The notes below the pieces were generated by a model. The model made no database searches and was not told the DNA's origin. It was given only the letters and a program-made list of their open reading frames with translations. A stretch of 64,000 nt of DNA from Nonomuraea gerenzanensis (GTDB lineage: Bacteria > Actinomycetota > Actinomycetes > Streptosporangiales > Streptosporangiaceae): the NCBI RefSeq assembly GCF_020215645.1, contig NZ_CP084058.1, positions 11,648,501 through 11,712,500 of the forward strand, written 5' to 3'. Shown piece by piece: positions 27,199 through 35,837 of this stretch (its first letter is position 1; the number at the start of each line of letters is the position of its first letter). Made by a program: the position numbers and the translations under genes.

Positions 27199-28770
27199 AT
27201 GACTCTCGCCCGCACGCGATTAGTAGCAGGCCTCGCCACCTCGATCCTCGCCATCCTCCCCCTCACCGCGGCAGCCCAGCCCGCCTGGTCGCAGTCCCAG
27301 GCGGTGACGGTCAAGGAATCGCCGCTCGCCGCCGCCTTCGCCAAGGCGTCCGCCGCCCACGACGTACCGCGTGACCTGCTCGTCGCGCTCGCCTACGCCG
27401 AGACCCACCTCGACGGCCACCAGGGCGAGCCCAGCGCCAGCAACGGCTACGGCGTGATGCACCTGGTCAGCAACCCGACCCACCACTCGCTGGAGAAGGC
27501 GGCCGAGCTCACCGGGCTCTCCGCCGACAAGCTGAAGACCGACGACGAGGCCAACGTGCTCGGCGGCGCCGCCGTGCTGCGTGCCCTCGCCGACAAGCTC
27601 GGCCTCGACGAGGCCGCCAGGAAGGACGCCGGCCGCTGGTACCCCGCCGTCGCCCAGTACGGCAACGCCTCCTCGCCCGAGCTGGCCCGCCTGTACGCCG
27701 ACGCCGTCTACGAGCAGCTCGGCCTCGGCATCGACGCGCGCGGTGTCCAGGTCAGGCCGCAGGAGATCACGGCCGACCGCGGCGAGTACGCCGACGCCCG
27801 CGACCTGAACGCACGCGCCGGCAAGCAGGCGGGGGAGCCGGCCGACGGGCCGGTCGCCGTGGCCAGCGCCGACTACCCGCCGGCCGCGTGGGTCCCGGCC
27901 AGCACCAGCAACTACCGCGTCTCCAGCCGCGAGACCAGCTACAACATCGACCGGGTGGTCATCCACGTCACCCAGGGCTCCTACGCCGGGACCATCTCCT
28001 GGTTCCAGAACCCCAGCGCGCAGGTCTCGGCCCACTACGTGGTCAAGTCCTCCAACGGCGCCATCACCCAGATGGTCCGTGACAAGGACGTCGCCTGGCA
28101 CGCCGGCAACTCCACCTACAACAACCGCTCCATCGGCATCGAGCACGAGGGCTGGGTCAGCGACCCCTCGTGGTTCACCGACGCCATGTACCGGGCCTCG
28201 GCCGCACTGACGCGCTACCTCTGCGACAAGTACGGCATCCCGAAGACCAGGACCGGCATCATCGGTCACAACGAGGTCCCTGGCGCGACCCACACCGACC
28301 CGGGCTCGCACTGGAACTGGACCACGTACATGAACTACGTGACCGGTGACGGCGGCACCCCGACGTGGACCACCACGGTGGACAACGCCACCGCCGGCCA
28401 GTTCACCGCCAGCGCCAACTGGGGCACCTCCACCTACTCCAGCCAGCGCCACGGCGCCGACTACCGCTTCGCCGACCCTGTCGCCGCCAGCGACCCGGCG
28501 TGGTACTCGGCCACGATCCCGAGTGCGGGCACGTACCGGATCGAGGTCTGGTATCCGGCGGACGCCGGGTACAACAGCTCGGCGCCGTACATCGTGGCGA
28601 CGTCCAGCGGCAACCAGACCGTGTACGTCGACCAGCGCTCCGGCGGCGGGGCCTGGCGCAGCATCGGGACGTTCTCGCTGAACGCGGGCACCTACAACGT
28701 GGTCGGCGTGAGCCGGTGGACCTCAGGTACCGGCCTCGTGATCGCGGACGCGGTGCGCATCAGCAGGTAG
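27199..28770 (+). CDS. Secreted N-acetylmuramoyl-L-alanine amidase with golvesin-like C-terminal domain
   Basis: A 523-residue secreted protein starting at ATG 27199 behind GAGGAG. A signal peptide (to about residue 34) precedes a helical domain (about 45-165) that resembles a lysozyme/transglycosylase-like fold (AAAHDVPRDLLVALAYAETH, with a candidate Glu), then an Amidase_2 domain (about 235-380): VVIHVTQGSYAG, the SAHYVVKSSNG strand, IGIEHEGWV and THTDPGSHWNW supply the zinc ligands and the catalytic Glu. A golvesin-like C-terminal domain (about 393-523) probably binds wall polysaccharide. It should cut the MurNAc-L-Ala bond in wall turnover or against competitors. A strong terminator follows. 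Confidence 0.9.
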   Translation: MTLARTRLVAGLATSILAILPLTAAAQPAWSQSQAVTVKESPLAAAFAKASAAHDVPRDLLVALAYAETHLDGHQGEPSASNGYGVMHLVSNPTHHSLEKAAELTGLSADKLKTDDEANVLGGAAVLRALADKLGLDEAARKDAGRWYPAVAQYGNASSPELARLYADAVYEQLGLGIDARGVQVRPQEITADRGEYADARDLNARAGKQAGEPADGPVAVASADYPPAAWVPASTSNYRVSSRETSYNIDRVVIHVTQGSYAGTISWFQNPSAQVSAHYVVKSSNGAITQMVRDKDVAWHAGNSTYNNRSIGIEHEGWVSDPSWFTDAMYRASAALTRYLCDKYGIPKTRTGIIGHNEVPGATHTDPGSHWNWTTYMNYVTGDGGTPTWTTTVDNATAGQFTASANWGTSTYSSQRHGADYRFADPVAASDPAWYSATIPSAGTYRIEVWYPADAGYNSSAPYIVATSSGNQTVYVDQRSGGGAWRSIGTFSLNAGTYNVVGVSRWTSGTGLVIADAVRISR

Positions 28771-28783
28771 CGCCCCCTTCCGA

Positions 28784-28827
28784 GTGACGGCCCGCGCCCG
28801 AGACCCCTCCCGGGCGCGGGCCGTCAC
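28784..28827 (+). terminator. 17-bp stem terminator after the amidase gene
   Basis: GTGACGGCCCGCGCCCG (28784-28800) pairs perfectly with 28811-28827 around a 10-base loop, 14 bases after the stop. There is no T-run, as is usual for high-GC actinomycete terminators. Confidence 0.85.
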
Positions 28828-29025
28828 GCCGCGTCTCCCTCCAGCCGCTGTAGCCGCTTTAGACCACCCGCGCCCCTCGGACCGGCTCAGGAGGGAACGC
28901 CGGAGCTACGGCAGGACCCGGTCCACCCGACCACAGGAACGGCCGCGCGGCCGAACCGATCGCCGGACGATGCAACATCCTGACCCCTTCGGCCGTCTGG
29001 GACGTGACTACCGAAGGGACCGCGC

Positions 29026-29526
29026 GTGGACGACGAACCCGGCTTCGACGACTTCGTGGCGCAGCACACGGACGCGCTGCTCCGCTACGGGTACGTCCTG
29101 ACCGGAAACCCTCATGACGCCGCCGACCTGGTGCAGGAGGCGCTGGTACGGCTGTGCGGCGCCTGGCCGAGGGTGCGCCGCAAGGACAACCCGCACAGCT
29201 ACACCCGGACCACGATGGCCCGGCTGCACATCAGCGTCTGGCGGCGGCGCAGGCGTGAGCACCTCACCGGGGAGCCGCCTGAACGGGCCCACCACGCGAT
29301 CTTCCCCGCCGACCTGGACCAGGGGCTCTGGCAGGAGCTGGCCGCGCTGCCCCGCAGGCAGCGCGCCGTGCTGGTGCTGCGCTACTACGAGCAGCTCAGC
29401 GACGCCGAGATCGCCAAGGTGCTCGGCATCTCCACCGGAACCGTGCGCAGCCAGGCCTCGCGCGGCCTGGACAAGCTGCGTTCCGCCCTCTCCTCCGCAC
29501 CGGCGTCCCACAGGAGCATGCGATGA
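29026..29526 (+). CDS. SigE-family (SigE/ECF-like) RNA polymerase sigma factor
   Basis: A 166-residue group 4 sigma factor. Region 2 is seen as FVAQHTDALLRYGYVLTGNP and DAADLVQEALVRL, region 4 as LPRRQRAVLVLRYYEQLSDA with the HTH AEIAKVLGISTGTVRSQASR. The GTG start has GAAGGGA at proper distance. The stop overlaps the next gene's ATG by four bases (ATGA), coupling it to a membrane-anchored propeller protein that is the likely anti-sigma or sensor partner. A second pair with the same layout lies at 37555-35838. The 198 bases upstream contain the amidase terminator and no recognisable consensus promoter. Confidence 0.9.
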   Translation: MDDEPGFDDFVAQHTDALLRYGYVLTGNPHDAADLVQEALVRLCGAWPRVRRKDNPHSYTRTTMARLHISVWRRRRREHLTGEPPERAHHAIFPADLDQGLWQELAALPRRQRAVLVLRYYEQLSDAEIAKVLGISTGTVRSQASRGLDKLRSALSSAPASHRSMR

Positions 29527-30818
29527 CCGACCTGGAAGAGCAGCTCAGCCGCGTCCTGTCCGGGGCGGCGCACCACGCGCCGCAGGCGTCGCCCGGCCTG
29601 GCCGCGACGGTCAAGACCCGCCATCGCCGCCGGCGGACGCGGGCCGCCGCCGCCTACGCGGTCGCGGCCGTCGTCCTGGTGGTGGGCGGGGCGGGCGTGG
29701 CGGTCAACGCCCTGGGCACCTCGGCGGCCCCGCAGCCCGCGGTCGGCCCGACCCGCGAGCCCGAGCCCCCGGCGGACCGGATCCCGCCGCCCGTCGAGCA
29801 GGTGTGGCCGCAAGCCGTGCACAAGATTCCGGCCAAGCTGCCCGACGGCCGCGCCTACTACCCGCAGCTGCTCCTCGACGAGCACACGCTGCTGGTCATG
29901 ACGGGCGTCCAGGACGGCGACCGCCAGTTCCTGTGGAGCTACGACCTGCGCGACGGCCGGCCCACGCGGATCGCCGAGATCCCGCCGACCAAGGGGTCGG
30001 CCATCTTCGCCGACGGCGTCACCGCCGGTGGCGGCGACATCGTCTGGTGGGCGTCCTACAAGGAGGCGGGCGGCCCGCGGGTAGCCCGCATCTGGACGGT
30101 CCCGGCCACCGGCGGCCGGCCCCGGCCGGTGACCGACGTCCCCCTCGGGAACGTGATGAAGCAGGGCCACATCAACGGCCTGACAGTCGTCGGCTCCGAC
30201 GTGGTCTTCGCCTACGAGAAGGGCGGCGTCCACCGGGTGCCGCTGAGCGGGGGGACACCGCGGCCGGTCAAGGGCGCCGAGCGGCACCACGTCCTGCAGT
30301 GGCCGTGGGTGGGCGTGCACCGCGGCCAGGCGGTCTTCCGCGACCTGCTCAACGTCGAGACCGGCGAGCGGCGCGACGCCGTGGTCAAGGCCGGCGAGCA
30401 GGTCAGGTGCGGCGTCGAGCGGTGCGCGGGCGTGGCGGTCGAGTACAGGACCGTCAAGGTCGAGCGCCGCCGCGACGCCTCGGGCAAGGAGATCAGGTGC
30501 GGCGACCGACGGTGCCCGGAGACGGCACGCACCCAGACCATCACCCGCAGGTTCGTCCGCGACCGCGACGGCTCGGCGGAGCGCGAGCTGCCGCGCGACT
30601 TCCAGATCGGAGACGACGCCGGCCTGGAGCGCTTCTTCAAGGTCACGCTGAACGGACCTGGGGGCGAGCCCGTCCTGACGCTCTGGGACGCCGACACCGG
30701 CCGATCCGCCGACCTCGGTCTCCGGCGGGACCCGATCCCCGACGGCGGCCTCGACCGGCTGATGGCCTACCCGATCAAGAACGAGATGTACGTGCTCGAC
30801 CTGGCCGCGATCACGTAG
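29523..30818 (+). CDS. Membrane-anchored propeller-like protein, putative anti-sigma partner
   Basis: A 431-residue protein: about 45 cytoplasmic residues (EEQLSRVLSGAAHHAPQASP, then a basic RHRRRRTRA), one membrane helix (residues about 47-67) and a large extracytoplasmic domain with repeating beta-strands suggestive of a TolB/WD-type propeller. Two CxxxxC motifs, CGVERC and CGDRRC, in the outer domain might form disulfides. The tight ATGA coupling to the sigma gene supports an anti-sigma role through the short inner segment, but there is no recognisable ZAS or other anti-sigma motif, so this is inferred from context. Confidence 0.65.
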   Translation: MTDLEEQLSRVLSGAAHHAPQASPGLAATVKTRHRRRRTRAAAAYAVAAVVLVVGGAGVAVNALGTSAAPQPAVGPTREPEPPADRIPPPVEQVWPQAVHKIPAKLPDGRAYYPQLLLDEHTLLVMTGVQDGDRQFLWSYDLRDGRPTRIAEIPPTKGSAIFADGVTAGGGDIVWWASYKEAGGPRVARIWTVPATGGRPRPVTDVPLGNVMKQGHINGLTVVGSDVVFAYEKGGVHRVPLSGGTPRPVKGAERHHVLQWPWVGVHRGQAVFRDLLNVETGERRDAVVKAGEQVRCGVERCAGVAVEYRTVKVERRRDASGKEIRCGDRRCPETARTQTITRRFVRDRDGSAERELPRDFQIGDDAGLERFFKVTLNGPGGEPVLTLWDADTGRSADLGLRRDPIPDGGLDRLMAYPIKNEMYVLDLAAIT

Positions 30819-30830
30819 GCGACGGCGCCG

Positions 30831-31592
30831 TCACGCCGTCGCGCCACCGTCGATCACGTGGTCGGCCCCCACCACGAAGCTCGACTCCGGCGACGACAAC
30901 CACAGCGCCGCCGCCGCGATCTCCTCGGGGGCGGCCACGCGGCCGATGGGCAGCGCGTTCCTCATCCGCTCGTCCCGCTCCTCGCGCGTCTCCCCCGGCC
31001 GCGCCGACATCGGCGAGTCGATCGGCCCGGGGCTCAGGGCGTTGATGCGGACGCCGTCGGCGATGTGGTCGCGGGCCGCCGCCCGGGTCAGGTGGCTGAC
31101 GGCGGCCTTCGAGGCGGCGTACGCGCTCGCCCCCGCCAGCCGCCAGTGCGCCCCCAGGTTGGAGGAGACGTTGACGATGACGCCGCCCCCATGGGCCCGC
31201 ATGTGGGCGATCTCGTGCTTCATCGACAGGAAGACGCCCTTGAGGTTGACGGCCAGGACGTCGTCCCAGATGTCCTCGTCGTAGTCGGCCAGCGGCGCCA
31301 GCGTGCCGAAGACGCCGGCCGCGTTGAGCGCCACGTCGAGCCCGCCGAAGCGGGAGACGGCGGCCTCCACCATGGCGGCGACCTCGGTGGAGCGGGTGAG
31401 GTCCACGGTGCACGCGGCGGCCCGGCCACCGCTCTCCGCCACCAGCTTCACGACCTCGTCCAGCCGCGCGGCGTCGCGCCCGGCGGCCAGGACCGCCGCG
31501 CCCTCCCGCGCGTACGCCAGCGCCGCCGCCCGCCCCACGACGCCACTGGCCCCGGTGACCAGCGCCACCTTGCCTGCAAAACGTACCCTCAT
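30831..31592 (-). CDS. SDR-family oxidoreductase
   Basis: A 253-residue classical short-chain dehydrogenase/reductase. The nucleotide-binding motif is TGASGVVG (13-20), NAAG occurs at 90-93, and the catalytic residues are Ser143 or Ser144, Tyr158 and Lys162 (YAASK). Arg39 and Asp40 after the second strand allow either NAD or NADP. The best guess is a ketone/alcohol or quinone-type substrate, as for other SDRs controlled by TetR proteins. It follows the TetR gene by 16 bases on the same strand and is probably co-transcribed with it; there is no clear ribosome site of its own. Confidence 0.9.
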   Translation of the reverse strand: MRVRFAGKVALVTGASGVVGRAAALAYAREGAAVLAAGRDAARLDEVVKLVAESGGRAAACTVDLTRSTEVAAMVEAAVSRFGGLDVALNAAGVFGTLAPLADYDEDIWDDVLAVNLKGVFLSMKHEIAHMRAHGGGVIVNVSSNLGAHWRLAGASAYAASKAAVSHLTRAAARDHIADGVRINALSPGPIDSPMSARPGETREERDERMRNALPIGRVAAPEEIAAAALWLSSPESSFVVGADHVIDGGATA

Positions 31593-31608
31593 TCAAGACC
31601 AACCATTC

Positions 31609-32187
31609 TCATATTTGGACAGCCGTCATGGCTTGTTCGACCGCGTCGCGCAGCCTGCGCGGATCCGGGTCGGCCCGGCCGAGCACCCTGAGCCCCTGCA
31701 GCAGCACGAGCAGGAACCTGGCCAGCGCGTACGGGTCCTTGCCCGCCGGGATCTCCCCCTGGGCCCGCGCCCTGACCAGGGTGCCGGCCAGCGCCGTCTC
31801 CAGCTCGGCCCAGCTCGTCGCCACCTTGGCCAGCACGACCGCGTCGCGGGAGGCGAACTCCACGGCGGTGTTGACCACCATGCAGCCCCGCCGCAGCTCG
31901 TCGGCGAGGATCTCCGCGACGTAGGAGTCGAAGAGGGCGCGGACGGCGGGCAGCGCGGGCCCCGGCTGGGACAGCCGCCCGATCACCTCGCTCTGCGCCA
32001 GGTAGCGCTCCAGCGCCTTCAGGTAGAGCTCCCGCTTGCCGCCGAACGTCGCGTAGATGCTCGCCCGGGCCACGCCGAGGTGCTCCACCAGGTCGGCCAT
32101 CGAGGTCGCCGCGTAACCGCGCTCCCAGAACAGCTCCAGCGCCTGCTGCAACGCGACCTCGGGGTCGAACTCCTTGCTCCTTGCCAC
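31609..32187 (-). CDS. TetR-family repressor paired with the SDR
   Basis: A 192-residue repressor: FWERGYAATSMADLVEHLGVARASIYATFGGKRELYLKAL is split here as the HTH core TSMADLVEHLGVARASIYAT, followed by the TetR_C_16/YjdC-like ligand domain with VRALFDSYVAEIL and RRGCMVVNTAVEF, as in NemR/AcuR-type regulators. I choose GTG 32185-32187 (VARSKEFDPEVAL), since the upstream extension is low in protein character and would cover a likely operator. The GAACGATCGGTC site just upstream and the SDR gene downstream suggest control of a detoxifying reductase in response to a reactive small molecule. Confidence 0.87.
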   Translation of the reverse strand: MARSKEFDPEVALQQALELFWERGYAATSMADLVEHLGVARASIYATFGGKRELYLKALERYLAQSEVIGRLSQPGPALPAVRALFDSYVAEILADELRRGCMVVNTAVEFASRDAVVLAKVATSWAELETALAGTLVRARAQGEIPAGKDPYALARFLLVLLQGLRVLGRADPDPRRLRDAVEQAMTAVQI

Positions 32188-32210
32188 GCCGCACAAGCTA
32201 CCACTATCGA

Positions 32211-32222
32211 GAACGATCGGTC
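32211..32222. promoter_or_regulatory. Candidate TetR operator before the TetR/SDR pair
   Basis: GAACGATCGGTC is palindromic in five of six base pairs around CGATCG and resembles the GACCGATCGGTC core bound by several TetR proteins. It lies 24 bases upstream of the TetR start, in the short gap after the ABC permease stop. Confidence 0.5.
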
Positions 32223-32227
32223 CAGAT

Positions 32228-32968
32228 CTAGGAGAAGCGCCTGCCCTCGTCACGGCGGAAGGCCCATGCGGCGGCCACCGCCATGGCCCCGGTCCAGCAG
32301 GCCAGCATGACCAGCGACACCGCGTCGGGGCGCATCCCGGCGATCGCCCACCAGATCAGCTCGGCCGCACCCCTGGTCGGCACGTACCTCGACAGGGCCT
32401 GCACGAACTCCGGCATCACCGCCGGCGGCAGCAGCAGCCCGCCGAGGATGGCCATCGGGAAGAACAGCAGCTGCGACACCGCCATCGCGGCCTTCGACAC
32501 CAGCACGAACCCGACGAACAACCCCATCAGCATGAACGGCACGACCGCCACGACCAGCGCCCCGAGCCCCAGCAGCAGCCGGGCCGGCGTGATCGTCGCC
32601 TCCGTGAACAGCGCCCCCATCACCAGGACGGGGATCACCGAGAGCAGCATGGCGGCCAGCGTCGCCAGAATCCGCCCGGCGAAGCGCGGGAACGGACCCG
32701 CGGGCAGCGTACGCAGGTACGGGTTCCACGGCAGCTCGCGCTCCTGCGAGACCGCCACGCCGAGCCCGGTCAGCGCGGCCGACATGGCGCCGAAGAGCAT
32801 CAGCGAGCCCGTCGCCGTCGTCGCGGCCACCGGGTCCTGGCCCGCGAACGGCACCACGAACGCCAGCATCGCGACCGCCGGGAAGAACGCGCCGGCCAGG
32901 ATGCCGATCGGCACCCTGATCTGCTCGATCAGCAGATAGCGGGTGTGCGCGAGGACCAGGCTAGACAC
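32228..32968 (-). CDS. ABC-2 type transporter permease
   Basis: A 246-residue integral membrane protein with six predicted helices and the ABC-2 layout (LAFVVPFAGQDPVAATTATG, a short amphipathic YLRTLPAGPFPRFAGRIL segment, and a C-terminal helix before FRRDEGRRFS). It overlaps the ATPase gene by eight bases, so the two make one exporter of the DrrAB kind, used for drugs, lipids or polymers. The divergent two-component system at 34047-35821 is a likely regulator, as in LiaRS/DesKR-linked exporters. Confidence 0.88.
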   Translation of the reverse strand: MSSLVLAHTRYLLIEQIRVPIGILAGAFFPAVAMLAFVVPFAGQDPVAATTATGSLMLFGAMSAALTGLGVAVSQERELPWNPYLRTLPAGPFPRFAGRILATLAAMLLSVIPVLVMGALFTEATITPARLLLGLGALVVAVVPFMLMGLFVGFVLVSKAAMAVSQLLFFPMAILGGLLLPPAVMPEFVQALSRYVPTRGAAELIWWAIAGMRPDAVSLVMLACWTGAMAVAAAWAFRRDEGRRFS

Positions 32969-33842
32969 GTGCGGGCTCCTTCGAGGTCAGGGCCAGGAAG
33001 GCCTCTTCCAGGGTGGCCGGCCTGATCTCCAGGCCGGAGAACGGCACCCCGCTGCGCACCAGCTCCACCACCAGCCGGTCGGGGTCGTTGACGACCAGGT
33101 CGATCCGGCCGTCCGTACGCTCGGCGCTCAGCACGCCCGGCAGCTCGGGCAGGGTCTCGGCGACGAGGGAGACGCGCCGGGTGCCCACCATGCCGCGCAC
33201 CGCCCGCATGGTGTCGTCGGCCAGCACGCGGCCGCCGCCGAGCACGAGGACCCGCTCGGCCAGGGCCTCGATCTCCTCCAGGTAGTGGCTGGTCAGCAGC
33301 ACGGTGCCGCCGTCCGCGTGGAAGGCTCTGACGCCGTCCCACAGCGCCCGCCTGGCCTCGACGTCCAGCCCGGTCGTGGGCTCGTCGAGGAAGACCAGCC
33401 TGGGCCGGCCCGCGAAGGCCAGCGCCACGCCGAGCCGCCGCCGCTGCCCGCCGGACAGCCCGCCCACCTGCCGCCCGGCCAGGCCGGACAGGCCGAACCT
33501 GCCCAGCAGCTCCGCCGCCGGGACCCGCTCGGGGAAGTGCGCGCCGACGAAGTCGACGATCTCGCCCACGCGCAGGGACTCGGGCAGCCCGGTCTCCTGC
33601 GGCGTCACGCCGATGCCGCGCCGCAGGGCCGCGTCCAGCGGCGAGCCGCCGAACAGCTCCGCCGTGCCCGACGTGGGCCTGCGCAGCCCGACGAGCAGGT
33701 TGATGAGGGTGGACTTGCCGGCGCCGTTCGGGCCGAGCAGGCCGACCAGCTCGCCCGCCCTGATGTCGAGCGAGACGTGGTCGAGCGCGAGCACGTCGCC
33801 GTAGCGGCGGGTGACGTCGATCGCCCTGGCGAGGACCGTCAT
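32961..33842 (-). CDS. ABC transporter ATP-binding protein, DrrA-like
   Basis: A 293-residue ATPase: Walker A GPNGAGKST, Q-loop TPQETGLP, signature LSGGQRRR, Walker B LVFLDEPTTGLD and switch His in LLTSHYLEEIE, followed by a C-terminal DUF4162-like tail (RRVSLVAETLPELPGVLSAE) typical of DrrA-type proteins. It drives the ABC-2 permease encoded next. A 204-bp divergent region separates it from the histidine kinase gene, and both promoters must lie there. Confidence 0.93.
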   Translation of the reverse strand: MTVLARAIDVTRRYGDVLALDHVSLDIRAGELVGLLGPNGAGKSTLINLLVGLRRPTSGTAELFGGSPLDAALRRGIGVTPQETGLPESLRVGEIVDFVGAHFPERVPAAELLGRFGLSGLAGRQVGGLSGGQRRRLGVALAFAGRPRLVFLDEPTTGLDVEARRALWDGVRAFHADGGTVLLTSHYLEEIEALAERVLVLGGGRVLADDTMRAVRGMVGTRRVSLVAETLPELPGVLSAERTDGRIDLVVNDPDRLVVELVRSGVPFSGLEIRPATLEEAFLALTSKEPARV

Positions 33843-34046
33843 GTCAGGCCCTCCGTGCTCTGGTGGACGCCGGCCTGGGCAGGGCGAGCGGCCGCGTTCT
33901 GAAGGAGGTGTGCATGCCGGTCAGCCTCGCCCGCCGGCCCGGCCCGCCGCATCGGGCGCGCGGTCGCGCCTCGTCCTCCGCCGGTGGGGTGCGGGTCCTT
34001 CTTCAGTAGGTGACGGGTCCGCCGTACCGGCGCATAGCCTGGCCCG

Positions 34047-35180
34047 ATGAGTCGGATTCGCTCCCCGCACCACCCGTACGTGGTGGCCGGTGTGCTGCTC
34101 GGGATGGGCGCGCTGACCGCCGTGTCGCTGTGGGGCCAGGCCGGCTCGCGCACCTGGTGGCTGGACGTGGCGGTCGCGGTGGCCGGCCTGGCCGGCGCGC
34201 TCGCCCAGCTGTGGTGGCCGGTCCACGGGGCGCTGGCCGCGACCGTGCTGGCCACGCTCTCGCCGGTGGCCACGCCCGCGGCGACGATGGGCGCGCTGCA
34301 GGTCGCCCAGCGCAGCAGCTTCCCCGTCGCGGCGGCGGTGGCCGCCGCGGGCATGGCGGCCCACCTGGTGCAGGGGTGGTGGCGGCCCAACTCCGGCATC
34401 TCCCTGTCCTGGTGGCTGCTGCTGATCTGCGCCGCCTACGGCGCGCTGCTCGGCTGGGGCGCGCTGGCCCGCTCCCGCCGCGCCCTGCTCATCTCCCTGC
34501 GCGAACGCGCCCACCGCGCCGAGACCGAGCAGGGCAGGCGGGTCGCCGAGGCCCGCATGGCCGAGCGCCACCGGCTCGCCAGGGAGATGCACGACGTGCT
34601 GGCCCACCGCCTGTCCCTGGTGGCCACCCACGCGGGGGCGCTGGAGTACCGCCCCGACTCCTCCCCCGAGCAGCTCGCCAGGGCCGCCGGGGTGGTGCGC
34701 GCCGGCGTCCACCAGGCGCTGGAGGAGCTGCGCCAGGTGATCGGCCTGCTCCGCGAGCCGGACGACGAGCACGACGAGCTGGAGCCCTGGCCCGGCCTGG
34801 CCGGCCTGCCCGGCCTGATCGCCGACGCGCGGCAGGCGGGCCAGCCCGTGCTGCTCACGGACGAGGTCACCGACACCGCCGCCCTGCCCCCGGCCGTGTC
34901 CAGGACCGCCTACCGGGTCGTGCAGGAGGGGCTCACCAACGCCCGCAAGCACGCTCCCGAGCAGCCGGTCGAGGTGCTGCTGAGCGGTGCTCCCGGCACG
35001 TCCCTGCTGATCGAGGTCCGCAACCCGCTGCCACCGGCGGGCACCGCGGCCATCGCGCCCGGTGGCGGGCTCGGCCTGGTGGGGCTCACCGAGCGGGTAC
35101 GCCTGGCCGGCGGGCACCTCGACCACCACGGCGACGGCCGGGAGTTCCGGCTGTGGGCTCGGTTACCATGGCCGGCGTGA
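34047..35180 (+). CDS. Sensor histidine kinase (HisKA_3), partner of the adjacent response regulator
   Basis: A 377-residue kinase with four to five N-terminal membrane helices (to about residue 142), a coiled linker, phospho-acceptor His182 in EMHDVLAHRLS, and a C-terminal ATPase domain (NARKHAPEQPVEVLLSG; GGGLGLVGLTERVRLAGG). The extracytoplasmic loops are too short for a sensor domain, so it probably senses a membrane or transporter state. TAGCCT (34035-34040) seven bases before the ATG suggests a leaderless transcript. It overlaps its response regulator gene and is divergent from an ABC exporter, so the pair probably controls that exporter. Confidence 0.9.
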   Translation: MSRIRSPHHPYVVAGVLLGMGALTAVSLWGQAGSRTWWLDVAVAVAGLAGALAQLWWPVHGALAATVLATLSPVATPAATMGALQVAQRSSFPVAAAVAAAGMAAHLVQGWWRPNSGISLSWWLLLICAAYGALLGWGALARSRRALLISLRERAHRAETEQGRRVAEARMAERHRLAREMHDVLAHRLSLVATHAGALEYRPDSSPEQLARAAGVVRAGVHQALEELRQVIGLLREPDDEHDELEPWPGLAGLPGLIADARQAGQPVLLTDEVTDTAALPPAVSRTAYRVVQEGLTNARKHAPEQPVEVLLSGAPGTSLLIEVRNPLPPAGTAAIAPGGGLGLVGLTERVRLAGGHLDHHGDGREFRLWARLPWPA

Positions 35181-35821
35181 TCCGCGTGCTCCTGGTCGAC
35201 GACGACGCCCTGGTCCGCGCCGGGCTGTCCATGATGCTCGACGGCGCCGCCGGCATCACCGTCGTCGCCGAGGCGGCCGACGGTCAGGAGGCCATCACGG
35301 CCACAGATGCCCACGCCCCCGACGTCGTCCTGATGGACCTGCGGATGCCCCGGGTGGACGGCATCACCGCCACCCGCCGGCTGCGCGCCCGGGCCAGGCC
35401 GCCGGAGGTGATCGTGCTGACCACGTTCGACACCGACGAGAACGTCCTGCACGCGCTGCGCGCGGGCGCCGCCGGGTTCCTGCTGAAGGACACCTCGCCG
35501 CCGCAGATCGTGGAGGCGGTCACCCGCGTCGCCGCGGGCGAGCCCATCCTCTCTCCCCGCATCACCCGGCGGCTGATGGAGCGCACGGTCGCCCAGGCGG
35601 GCGCCTACGAGCGCGCCCGCGCCGCGCTGGCCCGCCTCACCCCGCGCGAGCACGAGGTGGCCGTGGCCATCGCCCAGGGCAGGTCGAACGCCGACATCGC
35701 CGCCGACCTCGCCATGGGCGTGACGACCGTGAAGGCGCACGTCTCCAGCATCCTGACCAAGCTCTCCCTGGACAACCGCACCCAGATCGCGCTCCTCGCC
35801 CACGACGCGGGCCTCGCCTGA
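35168..35821 (+). CDS. NarL/FixJ-family response regulator
   Basis: A 217-residue response regulator. The receiver domain holds the acidic pocket DDD (11-13), phospho-acceptor Asp57 in VVLMDLRMP, Thr in VLTTFD and Lys in FLLKDTSP. The C-terminal LuxR-type HTH is clear: LTPREHEVAVAIAQGRSNAD and VTTVKAHVSSILTKL. I give ATG 35168; GTG 35177, which would overlap the kinase stop by four bases, is equally possible. It should be phosphorylated by the adjacent kinase. The gene converges on the propeller protein gene with 16 bases between. Confidence 0.92.
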   Translation: MAGVIRVLLVDDDALVRAGLSMMLDGAAGITVVAEAADGQEAITATDAHAPDVVLMDLRMPRVDGITATRRLRARARPPEVIVLTTFDTDENVLHALRAGAAGFLLKDTSPPQIVEAVTRVAAGEPILSPRITRRLMERTVAQAGAYERARAALARLTPREHEVAVAIAQGRSNADIAADLAMGVTTVKAHVSSILTKLSLDNRTQIALLAHDAGLA

Positions 35822-35837
35822 GCGAGCGGCCGGTCCG

